A stretch of 58,168 bases of DNA from Bacteroidales bacterium. GTDB taxonomy: Bacteria; Bacteroidota; Bacteroidia; Bacteroidales; UBA7960. Location of the stretch: NCBI GenBank assembly GCA_007118495.1, contig SKRM01000014.1, forward strand, positions 1 through 58,168, written 5' to 3'. Both the position numbers and the translations under genes were made by a program. Shown one piece after another: positions 8,201 through 18,030 of this stretch (the stretch's first letter is position 1; each line of letters starts with the position of its first letter). Below the pieces are notes generated by a model. It was not told the origin of the DNA. It did not search any database and saw nothing but the letters and a program-made list of their open reading frames with translations.

Positions 8201-8872
8201 TCAGTTTGACGTTGTTGTGTCATTTTGCCTGTTAAATACATATTGCAGTATATTGGCGCCCATCTGCAAAGCCTTTAATCTCACTTGTTCAGGATTGCTG
8301 TGTACTGCCTGATCTTCCCACCCGTTGCCCAGATCTACCTCGTAGGTATAATACAAAACCAGCCTGCCTTCATATATGATACCAAAGCCCTGTGGTGGTT
8401 TTCCGTCATGTTCATGAATTTTAGGCGGTCCGTCAGGAAATGAGAATGTCTGATGGTATATGGGGTGGGAGTGAGGAAGTTCAATAAGTTCGTGATCGGG
8501 AAACACCTTCTGGATTTCGCGACGAAAATAAGGATCCAGACCATAGTTGTCATCTACATGGAGAAATCCACCTGCGATGAGATAATTGCGCAGGTTCTCT
8601 GCTTCCTGGGCAGAAAACACCACATTCCCATGCCCTGTCATATATACAAATGGGTAGTTAAAAAGCTGAGCACTGCCCACTTCAACGGTTCCGATCAGGT
8701 TGCTGATGCTTGTGGCGGTGTGTTCATTTGCAAAGCGGACCAGGTTGGGGAGTGCCGTCGGGTTTGAATACCAGTCACCACCGCCCCGGTATTGAAGGGT
8801 GGCTATCTGGTAGTATTGTGCATGTACCGGGATAACGGCCAACAGAAAGAAATATAAGAGTATGATTCTCAT
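8201..8872 (-). CDS. DUF4159 domain protein, exported
   Basis: The 223-aa product has an N-terminal signal peptide (about 18 residues, ending VHAQ). The body matches DUF4159, with ATLQYRGGGDWYSNPTALPN near the N terminus, YMTGHGNVVFSAQE, and GGFLHVDDNYG before an HSHPIYHQTF segment. DUF4159 has a glutamine-amidotransferase-like fold in which the aligned position tends to carry different residues; no enzymatic activity is established. It lies between rsmE (20-bp gap) and the BrkB gene (1-bp gap), so it is co-transcribed with both. Confidence 0.88.
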   Translation of the reverse strand: MRIILLYFFLLAVIPVHAQYYQIATLQYRGGGDWYSNPTALPNLVRFANEHTATSISNLIGTVEVGSAQLFNYPFVYMTGHGNVVFSAQEAENLRNYLIAGGFLHVDDNYGLDPYFRREIQKVFPDHELIELPHSHPIYHQTFSFPDGPPKIHEHDGKPPQGFGIIYEGRLVLYYTYEVDLGNGWEDQAVHSNPEQVRLKALQMGANILQYVFNRQNDTTTSN

Positions 8873-8892
8873 GTCTGATGTCGGTTAATTGG

Positions 8893-9603
8893 TTATTGTA
8901 AAAGCCCGTTCATGGTATTGACCTGTATGCAAAGGGCAAGGGCCGCCGTTTCTGTCCGTAACCTCTCTGCACCCAGACTTATGGGGCGAAATCCTTTGCT
9001 GATGGCAGCTTCAATCTCAGTTCCCGAGAAATCTCCCTCAGGGCCAACCATGATGACAGTATCTGATCCAGCTTTGTAGTCATTGGCCAGATTTGTTCTG
9101 TTAGTTGCGATGCAGTGGGCAATGTAAGTCTGACCCCCGGCCTGTTGTTTCAGAAAGGTCTGCACATCAATTGCCGGATTCAGTTTTGGCAGATAAGCCC
9201 TCAATGACTGTTTCATGGCAGCTGCCATGATTTTTTCCAGCCTTTGTGGTTTTATAATCCTTCTCTCAGATTGTTCGCAGATGATGGGCGTTATTTCATC
9301 AATTCCGCACTCGGTACTTTTTTCAAGGAACCATTCAAACCTGTCAATGTTTTTAGTGGGTGCAACGGCCATGTGTAAATGGTAGCTGCGTTTACCAAAT
9401 TGGTCCTCCCTGCTGATTTGCTGCAGTACAACCCTGCGGTGATCAGCAATAATAATTGACGCCCTGACCCAACTTCCTTTACCGTTTGTTACAATTACCT
9501 GTTGGCCTTCGCTGAGTCTTAATACCCTTGTACAATGTCTGGACTCTTCGTCGTTCAGCCCTATGTGCTGATTGTTTGTGTCTGGAGAGAAAAAGACATG
9601 CAT
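8893..9603 (-). CDS. rsmE: 16S rRNA (uracil-1498-N3)-methyltransferase
   Basis: This SPOUT-class methyltransferase modifies U1498 of 16S rRNA in the 30S subunit. The 236-aa length is normal. Motifs include SRHCTRVLRLSEGQQV in the N-terminal RNA-binding part, EKSTECGIDEITPI, and the knot motifs VGPEGDFSGTE and SLGAERLRTETAAL near the C terminus. It is the first gene of the minus-strand run rsmE-DUF4159-brkB-ggt-LOG and is divergent from the transporter gene at 9698. Confidence 0.95.
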   Translation of the reverse strand: MHVFFSPDTNNQHIGLNDEESRHCTRVLRLSEGQQVIVTNGKGSWVRASIIIADHRRVVLQQISREDQFGKRSYHLHMAVAPTKNIDRFEWFLEKSTECGIDEITPIICEQSERRIIKPQRLEKIMAAAMKQSLRAYLPKLNPAIDVQTFLKQQAGGQTYIAHCIATNRTNLANDYKAGSDTVIMVGPEGDFSGTEIEAAISKGFRPISLGAERLRTETAALALCIQVNTMNGLLQ

Positions 9604-9697
9604 GCTATAATCCGTTCAGTAAAGTTTGCTAATTTCGATTGCAGGCTTGTCAAACAAAGATAATGGAAATCCGTTGATTCATTATATATCCGTTTGT

Positions 9698-10630
9698 ATG
9701 CAAAAATTGCTGCAACTTCTGAATCACCGTGATTTTGTTCTGGTACTTGCCCTGGTCACAGGTTTTGTTCTTGGAGAACGCACACAACCCCTTGCCGAGG
9801 TGTCTATGTGGTCATTGGCACTGGTTATGGTCTTTGCAACTACCGGCTTTTCGTTCAGCAACTGGATGCCCGTCTCCAATGCTTTAAAACCTCTTGGTTT
9901 ATCTGTTCTGTTGAATTTCGGTCTTTACGGGACGATCGTTATTGTGCTTTCCTGGCTGTTTTTTCGTGATAGCGGCTTTTCATATTTTGTTGGATTGGTT
10001 TTGGTGGTTGCTTCTCCCCCGGGGCCTTCGGTGATACCATTTGCAGCACTGTTAAAGGGTGATGATAACTTTTCTGTTACCGGTGTTTTTGGTTTGCACC
10101 TTTTGGCCATGATCATAACTCCCGCTATTTTGCTGATCTTTCTGGGTCAGGCATTGATCAACCCCCTGATCATCATGAAAATCATGATCCAACTGATACT
10201 TATTCCATTGATCATTAGCCGGTTGTTAAGGCATAAGGCTATTTTGCCGAAAATTCAGGGCTTGAGAAATATCGTGATAAAGTGGGGCTTCTTTTTGGTG
10301 ATTGTTCCCATTGTGGGGATGAGTGTTCCGGCCTTTAGAATGGAGCCTGTGTCTGTTCTGAAAATATCCGGTATTATGGTGGCGGCCATGTTTGTTACCG
10401 GATTTCTCTATCATGTTTTTATGATCAGGGCTGGCAAAGACAGGGGCTTTGTCATAAGCAGTACACTTGTAATGGTAATTAAAAGCAGTGCATTTGCAGC
10501 AGTTACCGCTTTCACCTTTTTTCCGGGTGACGCCCGTGTAGCGCTGCCTTCTGCTGTGGTCAGCGTATTTGTGACAACTTTTATTGTATTCTACTCCCTC
10601 TTTGTGAGGTGGTACGATCGACGAAGCTGA
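9698..10630 (+). CDS. BASS-like membrane transporter
   Basis: The 310-aa product (ATG at 9698) is almost entirely membrane-embedded, with about nine or ten segments. It resembles the bile acid:sodium symporter/arsenite-carrier fold: a PPGPSVIPFAALLKGDDN segment sits at a helix break after VASPP, and a second conserved-looking break is near VMVIKSSAFAAV. The substrate is not predictable. The in-frame ATG-like start at 9626 adds a polar stretch that would not fit the first helix, so the downstream start is preferred. Its stop codon abuts the stop of the convergent MFS gene (10630/10631). Confidence 0.65.
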   Translation: MQKLLQLLNHRDFVLVLALVTGFVLGERTQPLAEVSMWSLALVMVFATTGFSFSNWMPVSNALKPLGLSVLLNFGLYGTIVIVLSWLFFRDSGFSYFVGLVLVVASPPGPSVIPFAALLKGDDNFSVTGVFGLHLLAMIITPAILLIFLGQALINPLIIMKIMIQLILIPLIISRLLRHKAILPKIQGLRNIVIKWGFFLVIVPIVGMSVPAFRMEPVSVLKISGIMVAAMFVTGFLYHVFMIRAGKDRGFVISSTLVMVIKSSAFAAVTAFTFFPGDARVALPSAVVSVFVTTFIVFYSLFVRWYDRRS

Positions 10631-11935
10631 TCAGGCCAATACTTTCTTCTCTACCAGCGGATACCTGATCTCTGACCATCTCATGATGGCACTGCCAATG
10701 ATCAGGCTTGTGATTGCGATTGAAAATGCAATTGTGAATCCCCACAGCTCGTAAAAGAGCACTCCGATAATGGGTGCGAATAATGACCTCAGTGCTGTCA
10801 GACCCAGGTGAATTGACTGATAAATGCCGGCTTCTTCAGGTGCACAGAAATAGGCTGATCCGATACTCCACATCAGGGCCATGGTTGCGGCAAATATTCC
10901 GTGAAAAAGGATATAAAAGGTCATGGTGTGGTACAGGGTAATGCCCCAAAACTCAACATAGCTATCAAAGTATTGGGTCAGCACAAGCGTAAAGATGTAG
11001 GTGGCCATTGACAGAAAAGGGATGAGAGCAAACCGCCTGGGGTCAATGCGTCCGATCAATCTGCCAAAAAAAGGCAGGATGGCGATGGCCAGCAGGTTAT
11101 ATGCATTGCGGTAGAAGGCCACACTTGAGTAATTCAGTCCGAGTCCGTGTTCCCAAAACAGTATGATAACCGTGTAAGAACCCATGAAGCCAAATCCATA
11201 GAACATAAAACCAATCTGAAAATGTCTGTATGGTATATTTTTTATGAGGACATTGGTCATCTCATGTATTGATTTTTTAATGCCCTGCCAAATAGAATCA
11301 CTGATACCGGCTGCCTCTTCACGGTAGGGGATCATTGAAAGTAAAAAGATTGAAATGACACCCAGAACAGCTGCTGCCGGAAAAATATTTGCAAAAACAT
11401 AATGGTTGGCATCAAGTGCCCACCCGTAGGCAAATGTGGTTGTCATCATGACAATCTTATTCACCGTTGTGGCATAGCTGTAAAGCCTTCCGAAATTATC
11501 GTGTGAGTAGGCATTTTTCAGAAAGAGATTGATGCTTGGAAACACAATGGGGTTGGCCAGGTAATATACCAGGAAAATGACCAGAAAAATGTAGTGATAT
11601 ATTGAATCGCCGGTGAGTTGCTCAGGGCTCCGCGGGAAAAAAAACAACAAGAGCAGGGGAAGCCTGGTGATAATGGCAGTTCGCCTGAGCAGTTTTTTCT
11701 TGTTGCGAATCTGACGTAAAAAAGTGCTGAAGAAAATAAGTACAAGAAATACAAGCGTTGAGAACTGAAATAATACACTTACCTGGTAACCCGATCCCAA
11801 CAGGCTTTTTACAAATACGAATTCATTTAATGCAATTAGCCCGGCCAGTATCCCCTCTATAAAAGAGTAAGACATATGCAGGCCAAAGGTTTTTCGCTCT
11901 TCTGCCTGTAGCTCTGATATGTTGAAAACGCGCAT
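10631..11935 (-). CDS. MFS transporter
   Basis: The 434-aa product (ATG at 11935) has about twelve membrane segments, with a polar loop and the basic RQIRNKKKLLRR segment after the second helix and a central hydrophilic loop (about 205-230). It fits a major facilitator fold; the substrate is unknown. The longer version from 11986 adds 17 residues without membrane or signal character. The gene is divergent from the TlpA-like gene at 12075. Confidence 0.8.
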   Translation of the reverse strand: MRVFNISELQAEERKTFGLHMSYSFIEGILAGLIALNEFVFVKSLLGSGYQVSVLFQFSTLVFLVLIFFSTFLRQIRNKKKLLRRTAIITRLPLLLLFFFPRSPEQLTGDSIYHYIFLVIFLVYYLANPIVFPSINLFLKNAYSHDNFGRLYSYATTVNKIVMMTTTFAYGWALDANHYVFANIFPAAAVLGVISIFLLSMIPYREEAAGISDSIWQGIKKSIHEMTNVLIKNIPYRHFQIGFMFYGFGFMGSYTVIILFWEHGLGLNYSSVAFYRNAYNLLAIAILPFFGRLIGRIDPRRFALIPFLSMATYIFTLVLTQYFDSYVEFWGITLYHTMTFYILFHGIFAATMALMWSIGSAYFCAPEEAGIYQSIHLGLTALRSLFAPIIGVLFYELWGFTIAFSIAITSLIIGSAIMRWSEIRYPLVEKKVLA

Positions 11936-12074
11936 ATTACAAGAATCTGGCCAGAAAAAGAAAGTGATACAATTTTTAAGGCGCAAAGTTACACCGCTTC
12001 AGTGAAATAAAGTGTTTTTCCTAAAAAATCCTTACTTTTACATACCTTAAACACACATCCCAAAAAAACAAACA

Positions 12075-13478
12075 ATGAAAAAGTACTTCATCATCGCATT
12101 GATGGCGGCTCTTGCTGCATGTTCCACTCCGGCTGATCATACCACCATTACCGGACAGGTTCAAAACCCCCAGGGAGAAAGTATAGAGATTTTTTATGTG
12201 ACCAATCTGGCCAGCAACGACACCGAAATGGTAAAAGTTGAACTGGATGAAAATAACAGGTTTGAAGCAGTCTTGCCACTAAAGGATGCCCGCTTTGTGA
12301 ATCTTCGCGGCAGCCAGCGGCTGATCCCGCTTTTCCTCGAGCCTGGTGCAGAAATAAACGTGGTGTTTGATGGGTCAAATCGTGAATCCATCCCTGTAAT
12401 ATCCGGTGATAAATCACTTGAAAGCAGTTTGCTTGCAGCCTATGATATTGAGATCGCTTCAAGGTATAGCTATGTGCTTACATTGCGTGAAGCAGCCAAT
12501 TATACCCCCGAAGAATTTGTTGATCATGCCTGGACAATTTACGAGGAAAAGATCAGCTACCTGGAATCTGATCACAGGTACCATGAACTTTCCCAAACAT
12601 TTATTGATGGTATGCATACCAATATTCTTTATGACACCTATGGATTATTGCTTGAATATCCTGCGGCAGCCCGTCGGTTTGGACAGCAGACTGAATTGAT
12701 TCTGCCCGATGGCTATTTTGATTTTCTTGAAGACGCGGTTGTGTCAAATGATAACTTTGTATTATCCCGACCCTATTTCACTTTTATGGTGAATTACTTA
12801 AGGCACCATATTGCTGAAAACAGGGCCTCTGATGAAATCCGGCCAATGACACGACTGCAATTTGATTTTGCCCGTGAGTTGTTTACCGGCGAGATTCGTG
12901 ATATGATCATGGTTCAGCAAGTTACATCGGGCCTGAATTTTGGAAGCTTTCAAGATGGACTCGACATGTACAATGAGTTCGTGGCAATGAGACCCTCAGA
13001 GAAACTACGCAAAGTGGCTGAAAAGGAATATGACATCGTCATGGCACTTGCACCAGGCCAACCGGCTCCCGAATTTACGTTGACCGACATTAACGGTAAA
13101 GAGGTTTCACTGAGTGATTTTCTTGGAAAGGTGGTTTACCTTGATTTCTGGGCTTCGTGGTGCGGGCCATGTATGCAGCAGGTGCCCTATGCAAGGGAGT
13201 TGAAAAAGCGTATGGCAGATCAGGATGATCTGGTATTTCTGTATATTTCGGTTGATACCGACCAGCAGGCCTGGCGAAACAAGGTGGCTGAAGAGAACAT
13301 TCAGGGTGTTCACCTCAATGTTTCGGGTTTTGCTCAGGATGTTCCCCAAAGCTACAACCTGAAGGGAGTCCCCACCTTTTACATTATTGGGCGCGACGGT
13401 CTCATCTTTGATAACAGACCTCCCAGACCAAGCCATGCCAATATTGATGAAGTAATGCTTGCGGCTTTGAACCAATAA
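12075..13478 (+). CDS. TlpA-like thioredoxin-fold lipoprotein (copy 1)
   Basis: The 467-aa product has a short lipoprotein signal (MKKYFIIALMAALAACS, Cys at 16), an N-terminal beta-rich domain (about 22-110, DUF4369-like), a helical middle, and a C-terminal thioredoxin domain (about 330-467). The domain opens with PAPEFTLTDINGKEVSLSD and carries WASWCGPC (redox Cys pair) and the cis-Pro motif GVPTFYIIG. Such proteins act at the cell envelope in disulfide reduction or peptide and haem-related maturation; the client is unknown. It is followed 36 bp later by a paralogue of the same architecture. Confidence 0.92.
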   Translation: MKKYFIIALMAALAACSTPADHTTITGQVQNPQGESIEIFYVTNLASNDTEMVKVELDENNRFEAVLPLKDARFVNLRGSQRLIPLFLEPGAEINVVFDGSNRESIPVISGDKSLESSLLAAYDIEIASRYSYVLTLREAANYTPEEFVDHAWTIYEEKISYLESDHRYHELSQTFIDGMHTNILYDTYGLLLEYPAAARRFGQQTELILPDGYFDFLEDAVVSNDNFVLSRPYFTFMVNYLRHHIAENRASDEIRPMTRLQFDFARELFTGEIRDMIMVQQVTSGLNFGSFQDGLDMYNEFVAMRPSEKLRKVAEKEYDIVMALAPGQPAPEFTLTDINGKEVSLSDFLGKVVYLDFWASWCGPCMQQVPYARELKKRMADQDDLVFLYISVDTDQQAWRNKVAEENIQGVHLNVSGFAQDVPQSYNLKGVPTFYIIGRDGLIFDNRPPRPSHANIDEVMLAALNQ

Positions 13479-13514
13479 CCCATTTTGTTCTTTTAATAAA
13501 TAATCATGTTACCC

Positions 13515-14936
13515 ATGCGAAAATTCTTGTTTCTGATTGCACTGGCTGGCTTGGTTTCATGCGGACCAGTAGCTGATTTAAACGAAGTTGAACTTACCGG
13601 AACGCTTGATAATCATCAGGACGGGCCTGTTGAATTGAACTTCTTCCGTGATTTTATTAATAATGACCGGAAAGTTATATCACTTGATCTGGATGAGGAC
13701 AATGCCTTTATGGCACATTTTAAAGTGAATGAAGCTGTGATGGCCACGCTGACTACCGCCCGTGGAAGTCTTCAGGTATTTCTGGAGCCTGAAACACCTT
13801 TACACCTTGAAGGCGACGCACGTCAGCTATCTCAGGTCAGGTTTACGGGAGCAGGCAGTGCTGAAAACAATTTTCTTGCAGATTACCGTAACCGGCTTGA
13901 ACCAACCATTCCCCGGTCATTGATCAATGAGAAGGTAAGAGATCTTGAACCTGCTGAATTCATATTGTTTGCAGACAGTATTACCGGATTGAAATGGCGT
14001 TTTTTTGAAGACCATATCCAGCATCATGCGCTTAGCCCGGCATTTTCCAGGTTCTTTGAAACCCAGGTGCATTATGAGAAATTCCAGCTGCTTCTTGATT
14101 ATCCCTCACTGCATCAACGTTTAAATCAAAAAGATGCCCTTACTGTACTGCCAGATCATTATTATGACTTTCTGGATCAGGCTACGGCGTTTGACGGAGA
14201 CAGGTTGAATAACCTTACTTATGTTAATTTTCTGCTGGCCTATCTGGGGCACCGGCGGTTGGTTGATGAGGTGGATTTTCCCGACGGAACTTCAGCCCAT
14301 GTGGCCAATTACCACCTGGCGGGTAAATTTTTGACTGGTCAGACAAAATATTATATGCAGGCGTTGGCAGTAAGTCGTGAAATGAATTCAGGTGATCTTG
14401 ACATGGCCATGGAACTCTTTAATGAGTATATGGCGATCAGTCCGGTTGAAGACTACAAGCAAAGATTGCAGGGTGAACTTTCGAGGATTGAGTCGCTGTG
14501 GGCAGGAAACCCGGCTCCTGATTTTACCATGACCGATATAAACGGTTATGAAGTATCCATGAGTGACTACCTGGGCAAGGTGGTTTACCTGAAGTTTTGG
14601 GCTTCATGGTGTGGCCCCTGTATGCGTGAGGTTCCTCCTGCCGCAGAATTGAAAAAGCGCATGGAAGGCGAAGAAGACCTTGTGTTTATGTACGTGTCCA
14701 TTGATACTGATCCCATAGCCTGGGCGAACCAGGTTGAACGCCATGGCATCACAGGGATACATACCAGAACACCCGGAAGAGAAAGAGGTGTTCCGGCCAT
14801 GTACCATGTGAGATGGATTCCGACTTTTTATATTATTGGCAAGGATGGCCAAATTTATGATCACCGGCCACCAAGGCCAAGTGATGGAGAATTGCTGGAT
14901 GAAGCCCTGAAGGCTGCACTTGCTGCAGAGGTATAG
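13515..14936 (+). CDS. TlpA-like thioredoxin-fold lipoprotein (copy 2)
   Basis: The ATG at 13515 gives 473 aa with a lipoprotein signal (MRKFLFLIALAGLVSCG). The layout matches copy 1: a beta-rich N-terminal domain, a helical middle and a C-terminal thioredoxin domain with PAPDFTMTDINGYEVSMSDY, WASWCGPC and the cis-Pro motif WIPTFYIIG. The two copies share the pattern LGKVVYL-x-FWASWCGPCM and end with D-x-RPPRPS, so they are tandem duplicates that have diverged mostly outside the redox domain. The stop faces the ABC ATPase stop across one base. Confidence 0.92.
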   Translation: MRKFLFLIALAGLVSCGPVADLNEVELTGTLDNHQDGPVELNFFRDFINNDRKVISLDLDEDNAFMAHFKVNEAVMATLTTARGSLQVFLEPETPLHLEGDARQLSQVRFTGAGSAENNFLADYRNRLEPTIPRSLINEKVRDLEPAEFILFADSITGLKWRFFEDHIQHHALSPAFSRFFETQVHYEKFQLLLDYPSLHQRLNQKDALTVLPDHYYDFLDQATAFDGDRLNNLTYVNFLLAYLGHRRLVDEVDFPDGTSAHVANYHLAGKFLTGQTKYYMQALAVSREMNSGDLDMAMELFNEYMAISPVEDYKQRLQGELSRIESLWAGNPAPDFTMTDINGYEVSMSDYLGKVVYLKFWASWCGPCMREVPPAAELKKRMEGEEDLVFMYVSIDTDPIAWANQVERHGITGIHTRTPGRERGVPAMYHVRWIPTFYIIGKDGQIYDHRPPRPSDGELLDEALKAALAAEV

Positions 14937-14937
14937 T

Positions 14938-15651
14938 TTACCCTTCTGCCTGTAGGGCAAAATAGCGTTCTACTTCACCCATATCATCCCGGAGAGGGGA
15001 AAGGTCTTTTATGATCTTTCCCCTTTCAAGTAAAATTACCCTGCCGCAAATATCGGTGAGGTGATTGAGGTTGTGACTCGAAACCAGCATGGTTGTTTTC
15101 CTGGCTTTACCTAATGAATCGAGCATGCGCTTGATGACAATCTGAGAGCTGGGATCAAGGTAATTAAAAGGTTCGTCAAGAACCAACAGGCCAGGATTGA
15201 CCATCATGGCGGCCATGATACCTACCTTTTGCTTGTTGCCTGTTGACAGTTGCCTGATGTATTTTTTTGTGTCCAAAAGTTCATCACCCATGAATCTGAT
15301 GAAAGGGTTCAGGTTTTTCCTGACCGTATCTGCATCCATGTTGTGAAGTTTGCCCACAAAACGGAAGTATTCATCGGGGTTTAAAAACTCAATAAGGAAA
15401 CCCTCATCAAGATAACCAGCGGTATAGCTTTTCCAGTGTTCGCTTCCAGAGACATTTTGACCCTCTATACAGACTTCTCCTTTGGTGGGCTTTATCAGGT
15501 CAAGTATCAGACGCAAAAGGGTGGTCTTGCCTGCGCCATTATTGCCCACAATTCCCGTGAGTGTTCCAGGTTCAATCTGGAGGTTCTCAATACCAAGGGC
15601 TGTTTGCACTCCATATTTTTTTACCAGTTGTCTGATGTCGATTGTGACCAT
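14938..15651 (-). CDS. ABC transporter ATP-binding protein (partner of DUF5687 permease)
   Basis: The 237-aa ATPase has Walker A GNNGAGKTT (about 36-44), a Q-loop region, signature LSTGNKQKVG (about 135-145), Walker B LLVLDEPFNYLD and the switch His in SSHNL. Its ATG directly follows the TAA of the DUF5687 permease gene (15651/15652, no gap), so the two form one exporter. Substrate unknown. Confidence 0.93.
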   Translation of the reverse strand: MVTIDIRQLVKKYGVQTALGIENLQIEPGTLTGIVGNNGAGKTTLLRLILDLIKPTKGEVCIEGQNVSGSEHWKSYTAGYLDEGFLIEFLNPDEYFRFVGKLHNMDADTVRKNLNPFIRFMGDELLDTKKYIRQLSTGNKQKVGIMAAMMVNPGLLVLDEPFNYLDPSSQIVIKRMLDSLGKARKTTMLVSSHNLNHLTDICGRVILLERGKIIKDLSPLRDDMGEVERYFALQAEG

Positions 15652-17154
15652 TTATTTTTCTCTGTATTTGTTAAGATAAACATGTTTGGCCCTTTCAAAA
15701 CGATGGGCTGCTGCCCTGATCCAGCGTCTGTGAAAGAGCATGAATACAAAACCTGTAAACCCTGCGAGCAGACTAAATGATTGCAGATAGGAAAGGGGCA
15801 GTGCCACTGCCAGGGCAAACACGGGCAGGATTGACATAAAGATCAATAAGACTGTTATAAAAAGTCTTCCACTCAGTCCTTCTGCATTGAAAAACGATTG
15901 ACCATTTGGATCAATTCTGGTGGAGTTACCGATTCCGGTATAGAAAAGCAGTGCAAAAACGGGTCCTGTTATATAAAAAAGAAGGGCCAAAAGCAAATAT
16001 AGCAGACCGGGGTTGATCCATATAATGAATGGAAGCATGATAATGAACTGAACTATGGCCAGCAAAACATAAAAGTAATACCTGCTTGTAATCATGGTTG
16101 ACATGGGGAGTTGTTTCGAAGCAAGCAAGTCAAAGAACCGGCTTTCCCAGGAGAATGCAAACTGGAGGTGGTACATGCCATATGAGCCCATAAACATCAT
16201 TAGCACGGGTGCCATGCCGGTTGCTGTTTCTTCGGTCATATTGTAGAGCAGAAATACCAACAGGGGTATCATCAGGGGGTATTGATAAAAATTATTCCTT
16301 GCACGTTTATTTCTTGTGATCAGCTTCCATTCTAACTCCCAAAGGTGTCCGTGTACGGGAATGTGATTAAAAAATTTCTCCATTGGATTATGCCCGGTCA
16401 ATTCAACATTTCCGCTTTCACCGGCCCAGCTGTAAAACGATTGTCTGAGCCCCGTTAACGACATCAGCTGTAATGCAATGATTGTGCAGATGATTGCGAT
16501 AAAAACCAGGGGGTGACCAGATATAAAAGCGCGGCTAATATGCAAAGAAATGTGCATATATAGTTCCCGGTCAATGACACCCCCCAAGCCAAGGTGGAAT
16601 ATGATCAGGATAGCGGCCAACAGAAATTTGTGCCATTTGTTTGGCCAGGTTTTTAGCCAGAATATGATGGCATGGTTCAATGCACCCAGCAAAAAACAAG
16701 CTGCCAGTGCATGCCAAAATGAAAAATATCCTGAATCCATAGCAGACATAGTCCTGAAAAATGGGATCAATAGCGCCAACAGGTAGAAGTTGAGGGGACT
16801 AAGCCATGACCTTGCCACAATGAAACCTGATAGAAATTTTCTTGAAATGGGTAAAACCAGATAGGGCTTGATGCTCTGCCGGGGAATTTTCTGCATAAAA
16901 AAACGGGTCAGCAGATCACCGGCATATATGTAAAGCAAAAGGGAGAAAAAACTGTCAAGGATATTTTGCTCAGGGAAAAACCCCTCGAGCAGTGATGGAA
17001 GGAACAGCCCCAACATATAAAGGTACCAAATGAGAATCAGCGCAAGAAAACCCATGATGGCTTTCACCATCATGCTTTTTCCGAGGTAATGGGCACGCCT
17101 TAACTTAAGGGATGCATGCAGTATTAAGGTTTTAGCTGTTTGCCAGGTCTGCAT
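15652..17154 (-). CDS. DUF5687 family ABC transporter permease
   Basis: The 500-aa product has about ten to twelve membrane segments and matches the Bacteroidota DUF5687 group of ABC-2-like permeases. Examples are an N-terminal LRRAHYLGKSMMVKAIMGF, a central ELEWKLITRNKRARNNFYQY loop before the second half, and a C-terminal amphipathic tail. It pairs with the ATPase encoded immediately downstream with zero spacing. Neither DUF5687 substrates nor mechanism are established. Confidence 0.88.
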   Translation of the reverse strand: MQTWQTAKTLILHASLKLRRAHYLGKSMMVKAIMGFLALILIWYLYMLGLFLPSLLEGFFPEQNILDSFFSLLLYIYAGDLLTRFFMQKIPRQSIKPYLVLPISRKFLSGFIVARSWLSPLNFYLLALLIPFFRTMSAMDSGYFSFWHALAACFLLGALNHAIIFWLKTWPNKWHKFLLAAILIIFHLGLGGVIDRELYMHISLHISRAFISGHPLVFIAIICTIIALQLMSLTGLRQSFYSWAGESGNVELTGHNPMEKFFNHIPVHGHLWELEWKLITRNKRARNNFYQYPLMIPLLVFLLYNMTEETATGMAPVLMMFMGSYGMYHLQFAFSWESRFFDLLASKQLPMSTMITSRYYFYVLLAIVQFIIMLPFIIWINPGLLYLLLALLFYITGPVFALLFYTGIGNSTRIDPNGQSFFNAEGLSGRLFITVLLIFMSILPVFALAVALPLSYLQSFSLLAGFTGFVFMLFHRRWIRAAAHRFERAKHVYLNKYREK

Positions 17155-17211
17155 ATTTGCTGTTATTGTATTGCAAGTTTACGTATTCTTTATGGAAGTA
17201 CCACCGAAAGA

Positions 17212-17886
17212 TCATACAGGGCTGATGTGCTGTTGCTGCTTAAGCCCCATAAGTATAGGGAATGCCCGCCTGACATCCTGCTCTGAAACAACTATGCTGA
17301 TTTCATTTGAAGTGGAGATTACTTCGCATATATTGATCCCTGCCCAGGCCAGCTGTTTCAAAATATGGTAATAAATACCAGATATCCTGGTATTGTCGCG
17401 CGGAAGCCTGATGCTAACCGAACTGAGTCCGGTTTGCTGGCTGATGCGTTTCTCACCGGCAAATATTTTTTTAATGGTTTTGTCCAGTGAGCTGCTGGTG
17501 ACAATGGTGGTTTCCATAACCCCTTGTGAGAAGGTGCAGAAGACGTCTTTGTCGTTGCTGATGGCCTCCATGAGTTGTCGCTGACACCCAGGAAGTGTGG
17601 CTGAGTTCTCAAAGGTGTGGTCACTCAGACCTGAACGGACGATAAGATCTCCCAGTTTCTCCATAAAATCGCGTATGCCTTTTGTGACAGGGTAAGGACA
17701 TGATGGAGGGCGGCGGCTGATGGCCATAATAATAGCATTTTCCTGCACCTTTTTATGGGTAAGCCTTTCAACATCAGGTTTGATTTTTCTTGCCAACGCT
17801 GAAATATTGATGAGGTTTTCCATGAGAGCCTCTTCCATGTAGGGTGATGCGGATAGCAAGATGTCAACTGCTTTGGCTATTTGCAT
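17212..17886 (-). CDS. ACT-domain protein related to aspartate kinase regulatory region
   Basis: The 224-aa product has a helical N-terminal half with an HKKVQENAIIMAISRRPPSC segment. The C-terminal half (about 120-220) resembles paired ACT domains of aspartokinases: SSVSIRLPRDNTRISGIYYHI, LAWAGINICEVISTSNEISIVV. No kinase domain is present. It lies divergent from lysA (144 bp between start codons), suggesting a ligand-responsive role in lysine/aspartate-family metabolism. This role is inferred from neighbours; the protein has no recognised DNA-binding motif. Confidence 0.75.
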   Translation of the reverse strand: MQIAKAVDILLSASPYMEEALMENLINISALARKIKPDVERLTHKKVQENAIIMAISRRPPSCPYPVTKGIRDFMEKLGDLIVRSGLSDHTFENSATLPGCQRQLMEAISNDKDVFCTFSQGVMETTIVTSSSLDKTIKKIFAGEKRISQQTGLSSVSIRLPRDNTRISGIYYHILKQLAWAGINICEVISTSNEISIVVSEQDVRRAFPILMGLKQQQHISPV

Positions 17887-17936
17887 AATGTTAAAAATTT
17901 AACACAAAGTTACAAAAATGTTTAATGTATTAAAAA

Positions 17937-17969
17937 ATTTCACCAAGTGATCATGGAGCTGTTTCTTTG
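17937..17969 (+). promoter_or_regulatory. Candidate lysA promoter
   Basis: TTTC (17937-17940), a 21-bp spacer and TTTCTTTG (17962-17969) resemble the Bacteroidota -33 TTTG / -7 TAnnTTTG pair (one mismatch in each). Transcription from here would start after an in-frame ATG at 17947 and so supports the lysA start at 18031. Confidence 0.4.
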
Positions 17970-18030
17970 CAACCGCAAACAAAAGAATTTTAATTGCAGG
18001 ATACCTACTGCAGCAATCTTACAAATCATC

